Source: Micropterus salmoides (taxonomy: Eukaryota > Chordata > Actinopteri > Centrarchiformes > Centrarchidae). Taken from it: a stretch of DNA of 64,000 bases. Positions 1-10,300 of the stretch are shown in pieces. Where the stretch lies: the NCBI RefSeq assembly GCF_014851395.1, contig NW_024040485.1:11427399-11491398 (forward strand). The letters run 5' to 3'. Below the pieces are notes generated by a model. The model was not told where the DNA came from, ran no database searches, and was given only the letters and a program-made list of their open reading frames with translations. A program made the translations under genes and the position numbers. How positions within the stretch are numbered: the stretch's first letter is position 1; each line of letters opens with the position of its first letter.

Positions 1-711
1 TTTACTTAATAACTATTAAATTGTGCTTTAAAATTCATTCATCTGTTTATCAGTATCAACTGTCCCAATATTAAGTGTCCTAATATGTATAGATATTTAT
101 CACAATTACTTGTTTATTAGGTCTAAATCAAGTTAATGACAATGAAGCATAAATGTTGTGTACTTTGTTTTTAATGCAATTTCCACAGATAAGACCATTT
201 CTAATGGATAACAAAGAAATTAAACATCAAAAACTTTAATCATGAGCCATTTTTGTTTCCAAACATATGAAGAGTTCCTTTACATTGTGTCAAAGGTTTC
301 ACACTGTCAACAAATAAGCTCTTCATTAAAAAGGTCTATCATGTGCATTTGTGACAATAATCATTACAATACTTTTGAGACACTGGAATAAACACATTGT
401 TTTTTTGGCACAAAAAACCCCCAAACGGCACACTATTCTTTCTAATGTTTGTTTTTTGCCACTACGTTATGTATCTGATGTGCTATCTGATAGCTAAAGG
501 ATACGTCAAATATTTATCAGACAAACGTAACAATGGAGGCCACTAAATCCTTAAATAAATTAGCATATTTCCCAAAATGTCATAATATTCTTTTATGGTT
601 TTTGGATTAGAGTGTCATCTTAGCACCAACAATCCTGCTGGAATTTGTTTGGTCTCACTTGTTTGTCAGTTGTCTCAATTTCATAAAGCAGGATTCTTTT
701 TTAAGCAATGA
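1..711. other. 3' flank of the FKBP gene, no gene seen
   Basis: AT-rich sequence downstream of the FKBP12-type gene. I see no exon, RNA gene or recognisable repeat here. A 64-residue open frame at 659-853 overlaps the FKBP last exon on the opposite strand and is a chance frame. Confidence 0.5.
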
Positions 712-717
712 TTTATT
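712..717 (-). terminator. polyadenylation signal of the FKBP gene
   Basis: Reads AATAAA on the minus strand, about 105 bases past the FKBP stop codon at 822-824. It is the first canonical hexamer downstream of the stop. Position and sequence fit, but cleavage was not shown. Confidence 0.5.
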
Positions 718-821
718 CATGTTTATAAATGCTACTGACAGCACCTTTAATAAAACAGTTATTTGTGTCAGAGATGTGGGTGGAATGAGAAACTCTGAAG
801 AGCAACATTCAGCTGAAACAC

Positions 822-3330
822 TCAGCAACCGAGCAGCTCCACTTCAAAGATGAGAGTGGCATTTGCTGGGATGATAGGTGGGTATCCTTTACTGCCGTAC
901 GCATAGTCCGGCGAGCAGGTCAACTTGGCCACCTCGCCAACGCTCATCTGTTGAGGTGGTGAAGAACACATTAAATAAAAAGGTTATGTGGCTTTAGTAT
1001 TTAATGGCTGATCTGTATTTTGGCATCTCTGTTAAAGGGCTGATTTAGTCCTGAACGACTGATGGGAGTTGTATTAAAAAATATATTTTCAATAGCAATG
1101 CACCAGAGGTAAACACTCCATGTCTGGTAAATGCTTGCACCTTCATAACTCTTGCCCCCATTTTGTAACGCATACTTTGTTACAAATTTGAAGTCTCCAA
1201 GGCCAAGCTGAGATAACCCTGATGACAAACTCCTCTAGAGCCATAGAAGACATTTTACAACCGTTTTCACAGTAGGGCTGGGTGATATATCATAATAATT
1301 TGATTAATTCATTTAATTATGATGTGTAAAAGATCCACATAGTGACAATTAAGTTTTTACAACATGCATAAAATGGCTATTTTCTGTCAAAAAATAATGT
1401 AGATGATAGCTGGCTGTGTGGTGTTATAAGACACAATAGCCCTGTTGTGCAATGTGAATAGTTAGACTAAATGTGCACCTGTTGCTGTATACAGGGCCAT
1501 CTTGACTCCAGATGTCCAATCTAACAGTCCCATCGACAAGAGACTGAAAAAACGGAGCACTGGGAGCTGACAGACCAGTGTACGGAGTTTACTTTGTTCA
1601 GTCTGTCACTACCTGCTGGGTAGCTAACGTTAGTTAGCCAGCAGATAAACTGAAGTCCAAAAAAGCATAAGCAGATGAATGAATGAGCTCACTTTTATGC
1701 TGCGTTTCAATTAGGGCTGGGCAATGAAACAATAATGATTATTATTGCAATTTAATTTTCCTCAATAGCAATATAATAAATGTTCAGTATATTGTTAAGA
1801 TTTGGTTTATTTGAATTATAGACAAATTAGCTCTTTTTCTGTTAAAATATTTTGCTAAAGAAAAGGGACTAAAAAAAATTTTACTAATGATATTTTTCGA
1901 AAAAGATTTTATCATAATAGTTTTGAATGTTCTACCTCATTTGTTAAGTGATCCCCTGTTTGGCATCAAATGTTTGTCTCATTCTGACCGTAAAGAAAAG
2001 TTTAACCACATAATTAACCATTTGGTTTCTTCAATTTTCCCTCGAGCAAAAATCAGCCTTTAAACTGCAAAGAAATAATGATTTAAAATAGATTGTGATA
2101 ATTATCAATATTGAATGCTATGAAATGTTTTTATCGTTCAACATTTTTGGCCATATCGCCCAGCCCTAGTTTCAGTCCTAGCACATTTAAGGGTGGGGGG
2201 GGGGGGGGATTAACAATCATGAATTGTCTCAGCTTGAAAAGTATGTATATATTTGAATTTTGGGCCATATTGCCACGCCCTTTTTCACATGCTGAGCTGA
2301 ATTTCCAAAGAGTCTTGATGTGTGAAATCGGTGGCGTGCCCCTTTAATAAAGTCTCTCTCCTTACCTGAGCTACACCCTCATCCCAAGCACGAATTACTT
2401 GGCCGGCTCCAATTTTGAATTTGAAGGGCTGTCCCCGGTCCCTGGAGGAGTCAAACTTCTTTCCATCCGTCAGCGTGCCTGTTCAAAAAACAGCAGCAGG
2501 AAGAAAAACACTGATTACACAGCGCGCTGTTGTTGTTGAGTGCGTTTGTAGCACTTTAAATACAATGTTGAGTGAGTGTTGCATACTTTAACGTTAGTCA
2601 GTGCACGCAGTTAGGCAGAACATGAATGGCTGGACGTTTTGGTATGAGGAGATCAATAAGCAAACGTTACCACTTCAACTTGTAACGTTATACATTCAAA
2701 ATGAAGCAGCAGCATTATTACGGTTAGCTTAACTTAGCTTAGCACAACGACTGTATATATGGGGATACCGCCAACCTGGCGAATTGTTGTCTTTACACTT
2801 CATGTTCGGTTTCATTAAACGACATATAACGTCTTACATTGTGAGCATTATGGGTGCTGGTAAGCGTTATTGTGTCAGCCATTTGCCCCGTTTCCCGTCT
2901 TTGTGCTAAGCTAAGCGTTTCCTCGCGGCTGTAACGTTAACATTAACGTTGCCGTACAGACACCGACTGGCATCGCTGCTCTCGTCTGTCTCTCGAGAAA
3001 AAAGCGAATAAGCCTTTTCTCAGAAGTAAAACTTACATTTTAAACCGATCACACGTTTATATGAGTGGGTAATATTTTTTATTTAAATGGGAATGGGCGG
3101 AAAAAAATAACCTTTGCCCAGTCGGTACTGAAATGAGTCTTACCGACGTAATGTACGCTAACCTCGCGTCCACGTACCGGAAATGTCCTTCCTGAAAGCG
3201 GAGAAAAAACGTGAGTTAAGAACTGCTATATTGTGAAAGGGAAATATAATATTGAAGTTATCAAGGCGCTTGGATTTAAAAAAAATTCCTTACCGTCTCC
3301 CGGTCTTAAGATCTCGACGTCGACTCCCAT
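822..3330 (-). CDS. FKBP12-type peptidyl-prolyl cis-trans isomerase, four exons, complete
   Basis: Exons (minus strand): 3294-3330, 3144-3191, 2366-2478 and 822-947, joined in phases 1, 1 and 0. They total 324 bases, or 107 residues plus stop. The ATG at 3328-3330 sits in a strong Kozak context (A at -3, G at +4). There is no signal peptide, so the protein is cytosolic. It is a single FKBP domain. Active-site aromatics are present: Tyr in VHYVG, Phe-Asp in KKFDSS, Val-Ile-Trp in GQVIRAW, Tyr in DYAYG, and the IIP and LIFEVELL strand. By family knowledge it isomerises X-Pro bonds, binds FK506 and rapamycin, and regulates ryanodine and TGF-beta receptors. The human His87 position is Tyr here, and the protein ends ELLGC, one residue shorter than FKBP12. 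Family assignment is secure; which fish paralogue (fkbp1aa, fkbp1ab or another) is not. Confidence 0.93.
1273..1335 (+). mobile_element. fragment of the same hAT-type MITE family
   Basis: Starts TAGGGCTGGGTGATAT, nearly the same terminal sequence as the intact copy at 1712-2168. No matching second end was found, so this is a truncated end. Confidence 0.5.
1712..2168. mobile_element. non-autonomous hAT-type MITE with target duplication
   Basis: A 457-base element bounded by perfect 11-base terminal inverted repeats, TAGGGCTGGGC at 1712-1722 and GCCCAGCCCTA at 2158-2168. It is flanked by near-identical 8-base duplications, gtttcaat (1704-1711) and gtttcagt (2169-2176). Eight-base duplications are the hallmark of hAT transposition. 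The interior is AT-rich and has no transposase. It lies in intron 3 of the FKBP gene. Confidence 0.85.
2195..2208 (+). repeat. poly-G run
   Basis: Fourteen consecutive G residues preceded by GGGT, in FKBP intron 3. Such runs are length-unstable and can form G-quadruplexes. A similar run lies at about 17187-17199. Confidence 0.8.
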
Positions 3331-3460
3331 TGTTCTTTCCGAGTGCTCTTCCCCCGCACACACTTCCTGGAGTAATGATTGTGTGTGTTTAGTCACATGC
3401 AACGTGATTGGCTCGTTCACTAAAGCCGTTCAGTGTAACGTGTCTCACGTGGTCGAGAGG
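3331..3460 (-). promoter_or_regulatory. likely FKBP promoter with CCAAT box and E-box
   Basis: Immediately upstream of the FKBP start codon. An inverted CCAAT box (ATTGG on the plus strand, 3407-3411, about 77 bases before the ATG) fits NF-Y binding, and a palindromic CACGTG E-box lies at 3446-3451 (USF/MYC type). No TATA box is obvious. This suits a housekeeping promoter. It is inferred from motifs only. Confidence 0.45.
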
Positions 3461-3481
3461 GCTTGAAAGCATAGATTGTAT

Positions 3482-3530
3482 ATATAGATAGATACTTTAT
3501 TTATCCCGAGGGAAATTCAAATTTAGCCTT
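3482..3530 (+). mobile_element. LINE 3'-tail scrap
   Basis: Contains the stretch tttatttatcccgaggg followed by aaattcaa, a wording repeated throughout fish genomes at the 3' ends of old non-LTR elements. A related scrap is at about 40378-40405. Too short to classify. Confidence 0.4.
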
Positions 3531-4084
3531 TCAAAAAAGTCTGAAATCCGCGTCTGTCATTTTATTTTCCCCTGCATGTGTGGGTGTGTGTTTTGCATTG
3601 CATGTGGGTGCTTGTCTGAAAGACAAAAATGTGAGTCAGAAAGGTAGAATCGTTGTTTTGTAACCTAATCACGAACCCAATGTAGGTAACGTCGCTGGAT
3701 GTACTGAGAGGATTGGAGCTAAACTACCACGGCTTCCGAAGTAGGGAGGGCCCTCAAAAACTCTGGGATAAAATTAGTTTTCATCGACAGATATGAAATT
3801 GTACGTTGTTAGAACCAACTACAACTGTTGGTTAAATAAATGCTAACACATACAATATCTTGTATCTAAAAGAACAACAGAAGAGCCTCTCAGCCCATGT
3901 GTATGTGTACCTGTATATCATATCCACCTTCAACATGTACATAATGAGAATAATAGTTTACTCTTGCATCCTTTGCACTCTGATCACTGCACTATTTGTC
4001 AATATGTCTATATTGTTTTGTTCATAGGGTGTATATTAGTGTTGTCTATTCTGTAGTTTGTGTTATGGTATTGTTGTATGAGTA

Positions 4085-4176
4085 AGGACATCATGAGCAA
4101 TGTACAATCCTGAGTCAAATTCCTCGTATGTGTACACATATCTGGCAATAAAGCTGATTCTGATTCTGATTCTGAT
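4085..4176 (+). mobile_element. non-LTR retrotransposon 3' end with (TGATTC)n tail
   Basis: Ends with ctggcaataaagctgatt followed by several direct copies of TGATTC. This is a typical fish LINE 3' terminus with a short tandem tail. The body upstream (roughly 3895-4085) has no readable reverse transcriptase. Confidence 0.6.
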
Positions 4177-4180
4177 CCCC

Positions 4181-6892
4181 CCTTCCCGAAGGGTACACAT
4201 TTTTAGGTTTAGTCCACTCCCACTGTAGGCAGTGGTGGATTGCAACCTATCAGTTCTGGTTTGTTTTTATTGAATATAATACATTTCATGTAGTGAGTAT
4301 GACTGAGCACATGTTTACAAATACCATATACTTGTAACATACATTAAATTATATTTTTATAGCTTTTTTATTGAGAAAAAAGCAGAGACTTTGACTGGAG
4401 AATTTTGACATAAATAGTATGTTGCATGTAGAATAGACAAATTGATTAGAAAACAATCAGCATTTGCAGTACTGTAATATGTGAAAACAAAGAAAAACGT
4501 GTTTTCAAACTTGAGAGTAGGGTACATTTTGGTATATGACAGTATTCATACAGTAGAGGCCAAAACAAATGAGAAACATCTGTCGTTATCAAAGGTTACA
4601 GTTTTACAATTTTTTACAATTACAGTTTGTATCAGAATGACTTTGTATGTTAGTAACGAAAATTTGTTCTTAAAAAGATTCCATTTTAAGTAGCAAGTTA
4701 CATTAGGTTCAGAATCAACTTCTCTCTGAAAGAGTGAACAAATCTGTTACTCTGTTTGGGCAACAAAGTAATAGCTTTATAACGTTAGGCTATCAGGCGG
4801 ATCGATGTTGGACTAAGGTTGTAATACTGAGGCACAGTGAAGAGAAACTGGGCGAATGTTTAGCCTCATTTGAAGCTGACTAAATAACAAGAGTCGTAGG
4901 TTGGATGCCGTAACTGTTGTTTAATGGGGCTTTTTGTGGATATTTATACTGCAACGCTTGCTCAGAGAGTTAGCTTTGTTGTTATATATATGTATGTAAG
5001 CCAGCTGTGTGGGCGTCAGGCCCAACAGCAATTATGGACAGGGGGACAACATTTTCCAAATTGGGTCCCTCATTGAGACCTACTCCAACACCACTTTCAC
5101 CCACCCGCTCTTAGTTCTAACACAGTGACAATTTCAAAGAAGCTCTTTGCCATTAGCCTTATTGTGACACAGATGGAGCCCCTAACAACCATTTTCAAAT
5201 TCAGTGCGTTAGACTCATCCAGGCCATGCTCGCATATAAATTCAATTACTCAATATAAATATAAAGCACAAAAGGTCAATCCATTTTTCTTTTCAAATTA
5301 GACTGTGACAGTCTATATTCCGCCTTTTAACTTGACACAAGACAGGAGAGAAAAAAATGCCCTTCAATACTTGAGTGATTAGAAAAAAGTAAAATCAAAC
5401 ATTGAAAAAATTGCTACAAAGCATAAAATCAAATTATCAGAGAACAAATAAATGTCATCTGTTAAATTCAATCTTGGTGGCTAAATTAATCAAAGTATTG
5501 GTCAAATTATGTGCAGACCTGAAATACTGTATAGAGTATATGGCTTTGTTATGTGTAGCTTATTGCATTGTAACCATATTTGCAGCTATAGCCTATGGCT
5601 TGTGATGTGCTACTGAGTAGTGTTTACTGTAGGTCAATTTTCTTGAGACTCTTGCAGAGGAACTTGTGGGTGTTAATCTTCATTAATATAAGGGAAACAC
5701 AAAATTCAGGTGGCAAGTGACAATTCCAAATACAATAGAATATAGTGCAGTAAAGCTCTCAGGCATTCGGTGTTGCTTTTAGATATATGTTTTCTCCTGT
5801 AGTTTAACTTTTACAAGGTAGTTTATTTGTCATTATACAGCACAAGGTTGTTGTATAATGAAACAAAAGTTTGTAGTCGCTTCACATTGCACAACAGATT
5901 AATATATTAATATTTGAATACCTACATATTAGATGTGTATTAAAATATTTTCTCATGTACTATCATCTCTGCTGAGTCAGCACACATGCACGAATTATTC
6001 TTCTGTTTGGGGAAGTAACTTCTTTAAATGTCACCTTTTCTCGCCTCAATGATAAATTGTGTGTTGAAAACTTTCTGCACATTCAGAATCTCCCCCACAT
6101 TGACAGTTGTAATATTTTAAGAATAACGTCATCATTTAATGAGAATTCATAATATTTTTAAACATCCTACCTGCCCCCTACTCTGCTGTGCATTAGCCTG
6201 CGTTGTTGTGGAGGTGGATAAACGAAACTTACTGAAAACCCTTTTGATCAGACAGAAATCTCACCACAAATCCACACAAATGTTCACTTCAGCACCTCAG
6301 AGAAATTGCAGCTCACAGTCCCAAAAAGATTTTAGATGTTTAATTTGCAAAACTCTTTCAGTTAGTTACAGCGACATCAGCTGGGTGGAGTTCACTCGCC
6401 CCAAGTCTTAGGCTATACATTTGTTTTTCACTGCGGGAGAAAATTGATCTGTAGCATGAGAGCATGTGAAAAGTGTCATGAGTCTCATGCTCAATGTGAG
6501 TTGGCAGCTCTGGTGTTAACATTACTTGAAAGTTAAGCAGGCTAAAGCTTTACTAGTCTGCCTAACTGATAGCTCCTCACCTTCGCCTGTCAGACATATA
6601 TGGTGCTTCTTAACACTCTTTTTAGACAGATATTTGGCCATTGTCTGCCAATGATTTTATTTTCCTCTGTGTGATTTGGCTTTTCTTTTCTTGGGCCCCT
6701 GACAGGCTGCAGTGTAGTGTCCGCTTGAAAAGACTCGCTTTACAGTTGTGGGTCCCGCACATCTGAATGGCCAAATGTTTCAACCATACCATTTTCACAA
6801 TCAAAGCGGGGGTGGGTTATTCATCTTCTAAATAACAGTTTTAATGGAAATCAAATATCTCTCAGAACACATAATTTACAAACAGGTTGTGG
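4181..6892. other. intergenic region between FKBP promoter and MAM gene 3' end
   Basis: About 2.7 kb of AT-rich sequence. The longest frame (6139-6411, plus, 90 residues) matches no family I know, has no splice context and no codon bias that I can see. No RNA gene recognised. Confidence 0.5.
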
Positions 6893-6898
6893 TTTATT
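6893..6898 (-). terminator. possible polyadenylation signal of the MAM gene
   Basis: AATAAA on the minus strand, only 27 bases after the stop codon at 6925-6927. Using it would give a very short 3' UTR, so a later signal may be used instead. Confidence 0.35.
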
Positions 6899-6924
6899 AG
6901 TTTCCCTGTAGTTATTAGTCTGGA

Positions 6925-7383
6925 CTAAGCATCAGATGAAGCCATACTGGCATCAGTTACATGCGGCGATGGATTATACAGTTTGTTGAAGAAGGAAAAG
7001 TCTGATTCAGTTCCATGTTGTGTGCCCTGGAAATAAAAAAAAAGATTGTTTATCATCTGAATCTGTAAAGGCTGGACAAGATATTGTATTAATAAATCCT
7101 GCCTTACATCTATTTTGCAGTCATAGAGATCAAATGCAGAGTCCTGGTTAATTGCGTTGTTATTTATTAACGGCTGATTCCTGAGAGACACACAAGCAGA
7201 AACATCAGCTGACAACATAAACCAACATTCTTCAGGGTTCTTATGTACATCGTGTCAATTATTTATGTATTTAAACAACTGTGTACATTGTACTGTGCTT
7301 CCTGTTCAGCATAAAGAGGAAGATGCAGATGATGACTCCAGCCAGCAGAGTCAGACCAACTGCCAGACCAATGGATAACATAT
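6925..7383 (-). CDS. membrane segment and cytoplasmic tail of the MAM gene (exons 49-51)
   Basis: Exon 49 (7287-7383) encodes MLSIGLAVGLTLLAGVIICI plus FLF, a clear membrane helix, then the basic stop-transfer NRKH. Exons 50 (7108-7180) and 51 (6925-7026) encode the tail, with an FFNKLY motif near the end and stop TAG at 6925-6927. The exon 49 donor is weak (CAAT|GTACAC). It was chosen because it matches phase with the strong acceptor of exon 50. The alternative acceptor at GTCAG|CTGATG would add a few residues. Reading through the donor would stop after MYTVV. Confidence 0.78.
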
Positions 7384-10300
7384 CTGCACACACAGAGAAA
7401 CACAATGAGAGCACATTTGACATCAACTTCTTTAACATTCATTTCTTTTCACACTACACTTCCCACTTGCACTGAGGCTTTAAAACACCCTCACTTTTGA
7501 GCATTTGCATAAGGAGTTAACGGCTTAGGTTGTTCCAATATTAACATTTCTTAAGGGATAAGGCTGGTGATATTCTATATTTTTCAAAAAGGCAGGAAGG
7601 GAAATCTGAAAGTACCGAGAGAAACAAACGCATCGTTGACTCGGGCCTTTCTTTACATGAAGAAAATATTACCACGCTTATCCAATAGTGTTTTGTAGAA
7701 AATGCTGCTAAAATAATAAAAATATATCTTGCAAATATTTTATAGAAATAGTTTACACTAATAGGCATTTAGACGACATGAGCCAGCAGTGCAGGGCAGG
7801 CTTTGTGTCCAGTGTGTTTGGAATGAAGGGGAGAAAGTTTTTTTTGTATAGTATAGAGTAAGTTTTCTTATATAGCTTTATGGTATCAAGATTTTTAATA
7901 ATGTGTTTTTGCATAGTAGCTATTGTCTCAGATTATTTAAAGATTCATCGAATAGTTTAATGGTATTATAACAGAGTGGTTTGCCTAATTGTATAATAAG
8001 GAAACCTTAAATCCCTACCTCCTTCTCCCCTCCCAAAGAAAGAATAGTTGAAATTTACTAAATTGTCCTTCCCTGCTCCCTTACAGTCAAGATAGCGGTA
8101 AATATAACAAAAACAGGAATGTATTCATCTCTTATCCACCTTTGGTGGATCAAAAAATATTATTGGGTATGGAATTAATCTGCAGATGCAAAGGTTCAAA
8201 AGATGAGACAAAACTTTTCTATGGATGTCAGATTCTGAGCCACGACAAAGGCCAAAATGTGCCCTGCAACAGACTTGTAAGCCTGGTTTTTCGCGTAGAA
8301 ATGACTTTCGTAAACTGGCGAGTACTGCTGAAAAGTCTCAGCTTTAAGATAGGCTCAGGCAGTAAAATAGGTTTTTCAAAAATTGTTCATCACTGCAACC
8401 ACAAGAGTTCCTTGAGCACACAGTAAGAAATGTGCGCAAATATTAGGCTGATGGGTCCAGTAGTATGGCGAGATTAGTTGCAGACATACATACATAATTC
8501 ATATTTTGTCAGTTAAAATGTCAACCAATTCATAAGAAAAACAGAACAACAGAAAATGATTCCTGTTTTCTGTAAAATACCTCTCAGCTAAAGAATAATT
8601 GAAGTAGCTAAAGAGGGTTCCGGGTTACCATTATCATCATCTGGTGGGTCAATGGGAGGCTGTGAGTAGCAGCCGCCAGGGAGGATGGTGATGTCATCAA
8701 GAGCAACGTCCCCACCTGTGTTCATCCCCCGCTGATACACAAACACAAACTGTGACAAAAACAAGAGTTCAAATTCAGCAATCAGAAAATTCACACGCTC
8801 TTTCATTCTCCTGCTTGCTAATTTACGAGCAACTTTTGTTACTGATTTTCAGTCAAACTAGCAATTAAAAAACATAAAAATGATTCTGATGAAACCTTTT
8901 ATCAGCTTATTATTACCCAGAATTCTTCTTTATGTTTAATAGGCACAGTGGCCTCCAGCCACTTGTCTCCCTTGTTTCCCGTCTCAGTCCACTTCAGAAT
9001 CCCTTCTTCGTTGTCACCACTGTGCTGTTTTCTACAGGACAGGACAGAACAGCAGCAATTTAATTTATGGAAAAAGCATTGAAAATGCTATCAGAGTACA
9101 GTTCATGTTTAATGTTGCTATTCCGCAGACATGAGCAGCTAGTCACCTGTCGTTTATGTAAACTCTGAGAGTCCCAACGTGGTTGCCATACATGTGGTAC
9201 CAGAATGTCAGACAGAGACCTCTTGTGGACGGCTGGAACACATCACTGATGAGGAAGGACATGTCTCCCCACTCACCCACTGAGCTGTCCACATACATAT
9301 AATAACCTGGTGGAAACATGATGCAAGATCACTCAAACATAATGTGATTTCATGAAATGATATAGTCAACCCTCACTTCAAACAACATCTGGTATGCTAA
9401 ACTAAAGATACCATCATGTGCATTCATGACCTGCTCATTGACAAATCCAGTCAGATGTGTGCTGTGGTGGTGGTTTTAACTGTACTTCTCATAAGATACG
9501 GACATGGTGAGGGTGATTTATTTTGCTTTGGTCCAGGTCTCTGGAATAAACTGCCTAATTACCCAAGGTCAACAACAACCGTGACCACTGTTTAAAAGCA
9601 AACAGAAAACTTCATTTTTTAATTATCATAAGCCTATTTTCACAGGCTTATTACAAGGTACTTAGATCATTTAGGTGTGTGTCTCTCTTTCTGTTTCATC
9701 CATCCGCTTATCCTGCATACAGGGTCGCGGGGTGTATGTACATGTATTTTAATGAAAATATATGTATAGAGTTTATTAGAAATAAAAGATTCTATATAAA
9801 CAAAGGTGCCTTGTCTTACTGTCCTTTTCATACAAGAAGTGATGGGTTAAAATCAATTTTTTTTTTTTTAATTTTATATCAAAATGGATCAGATGTGTGT
9901 GATGTTAAAAGGGTTGCTAATAGTGATGAAGTGCTTTATTGGCGACTCTGCCTCATTCAACATACAATTTAACTGTCTTTCAGCTCGTTGTCTGGCTTTT
10001 TTAGGTTTTCTCTCTGCCCTCTATGTCATTTCCAGAGGCAGCAGGCAGCTCTTTTCAGCGAAAAACTCTAAAAACAGTGCACCACTGAACAGCGCACAGA
10101 CACAGTTAGCAACTAGCTGGTGAACATAGTGGAGAATTTTGTAGCTGAAGAGTCAGATATTTCCCTCAGGAGTTGGCGGAGAGCAAAAACAGAGCTAAAA
10201 GGAGAGTGAAAGTTGGCCTTATGTTCATCAGGTTGTCAGAAACACAACTCAAAATGAATGCTTTATATCTGCTCAATGTGTAAATGAGTATTTGTTTAAT

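Noticed and set aside
6139..6411. 90-residue plus-strand frame in the intergenic region
   Set aside because: No recognised domain, no start context or promoter, and no neighbouring exon in phase. Treated as chance.
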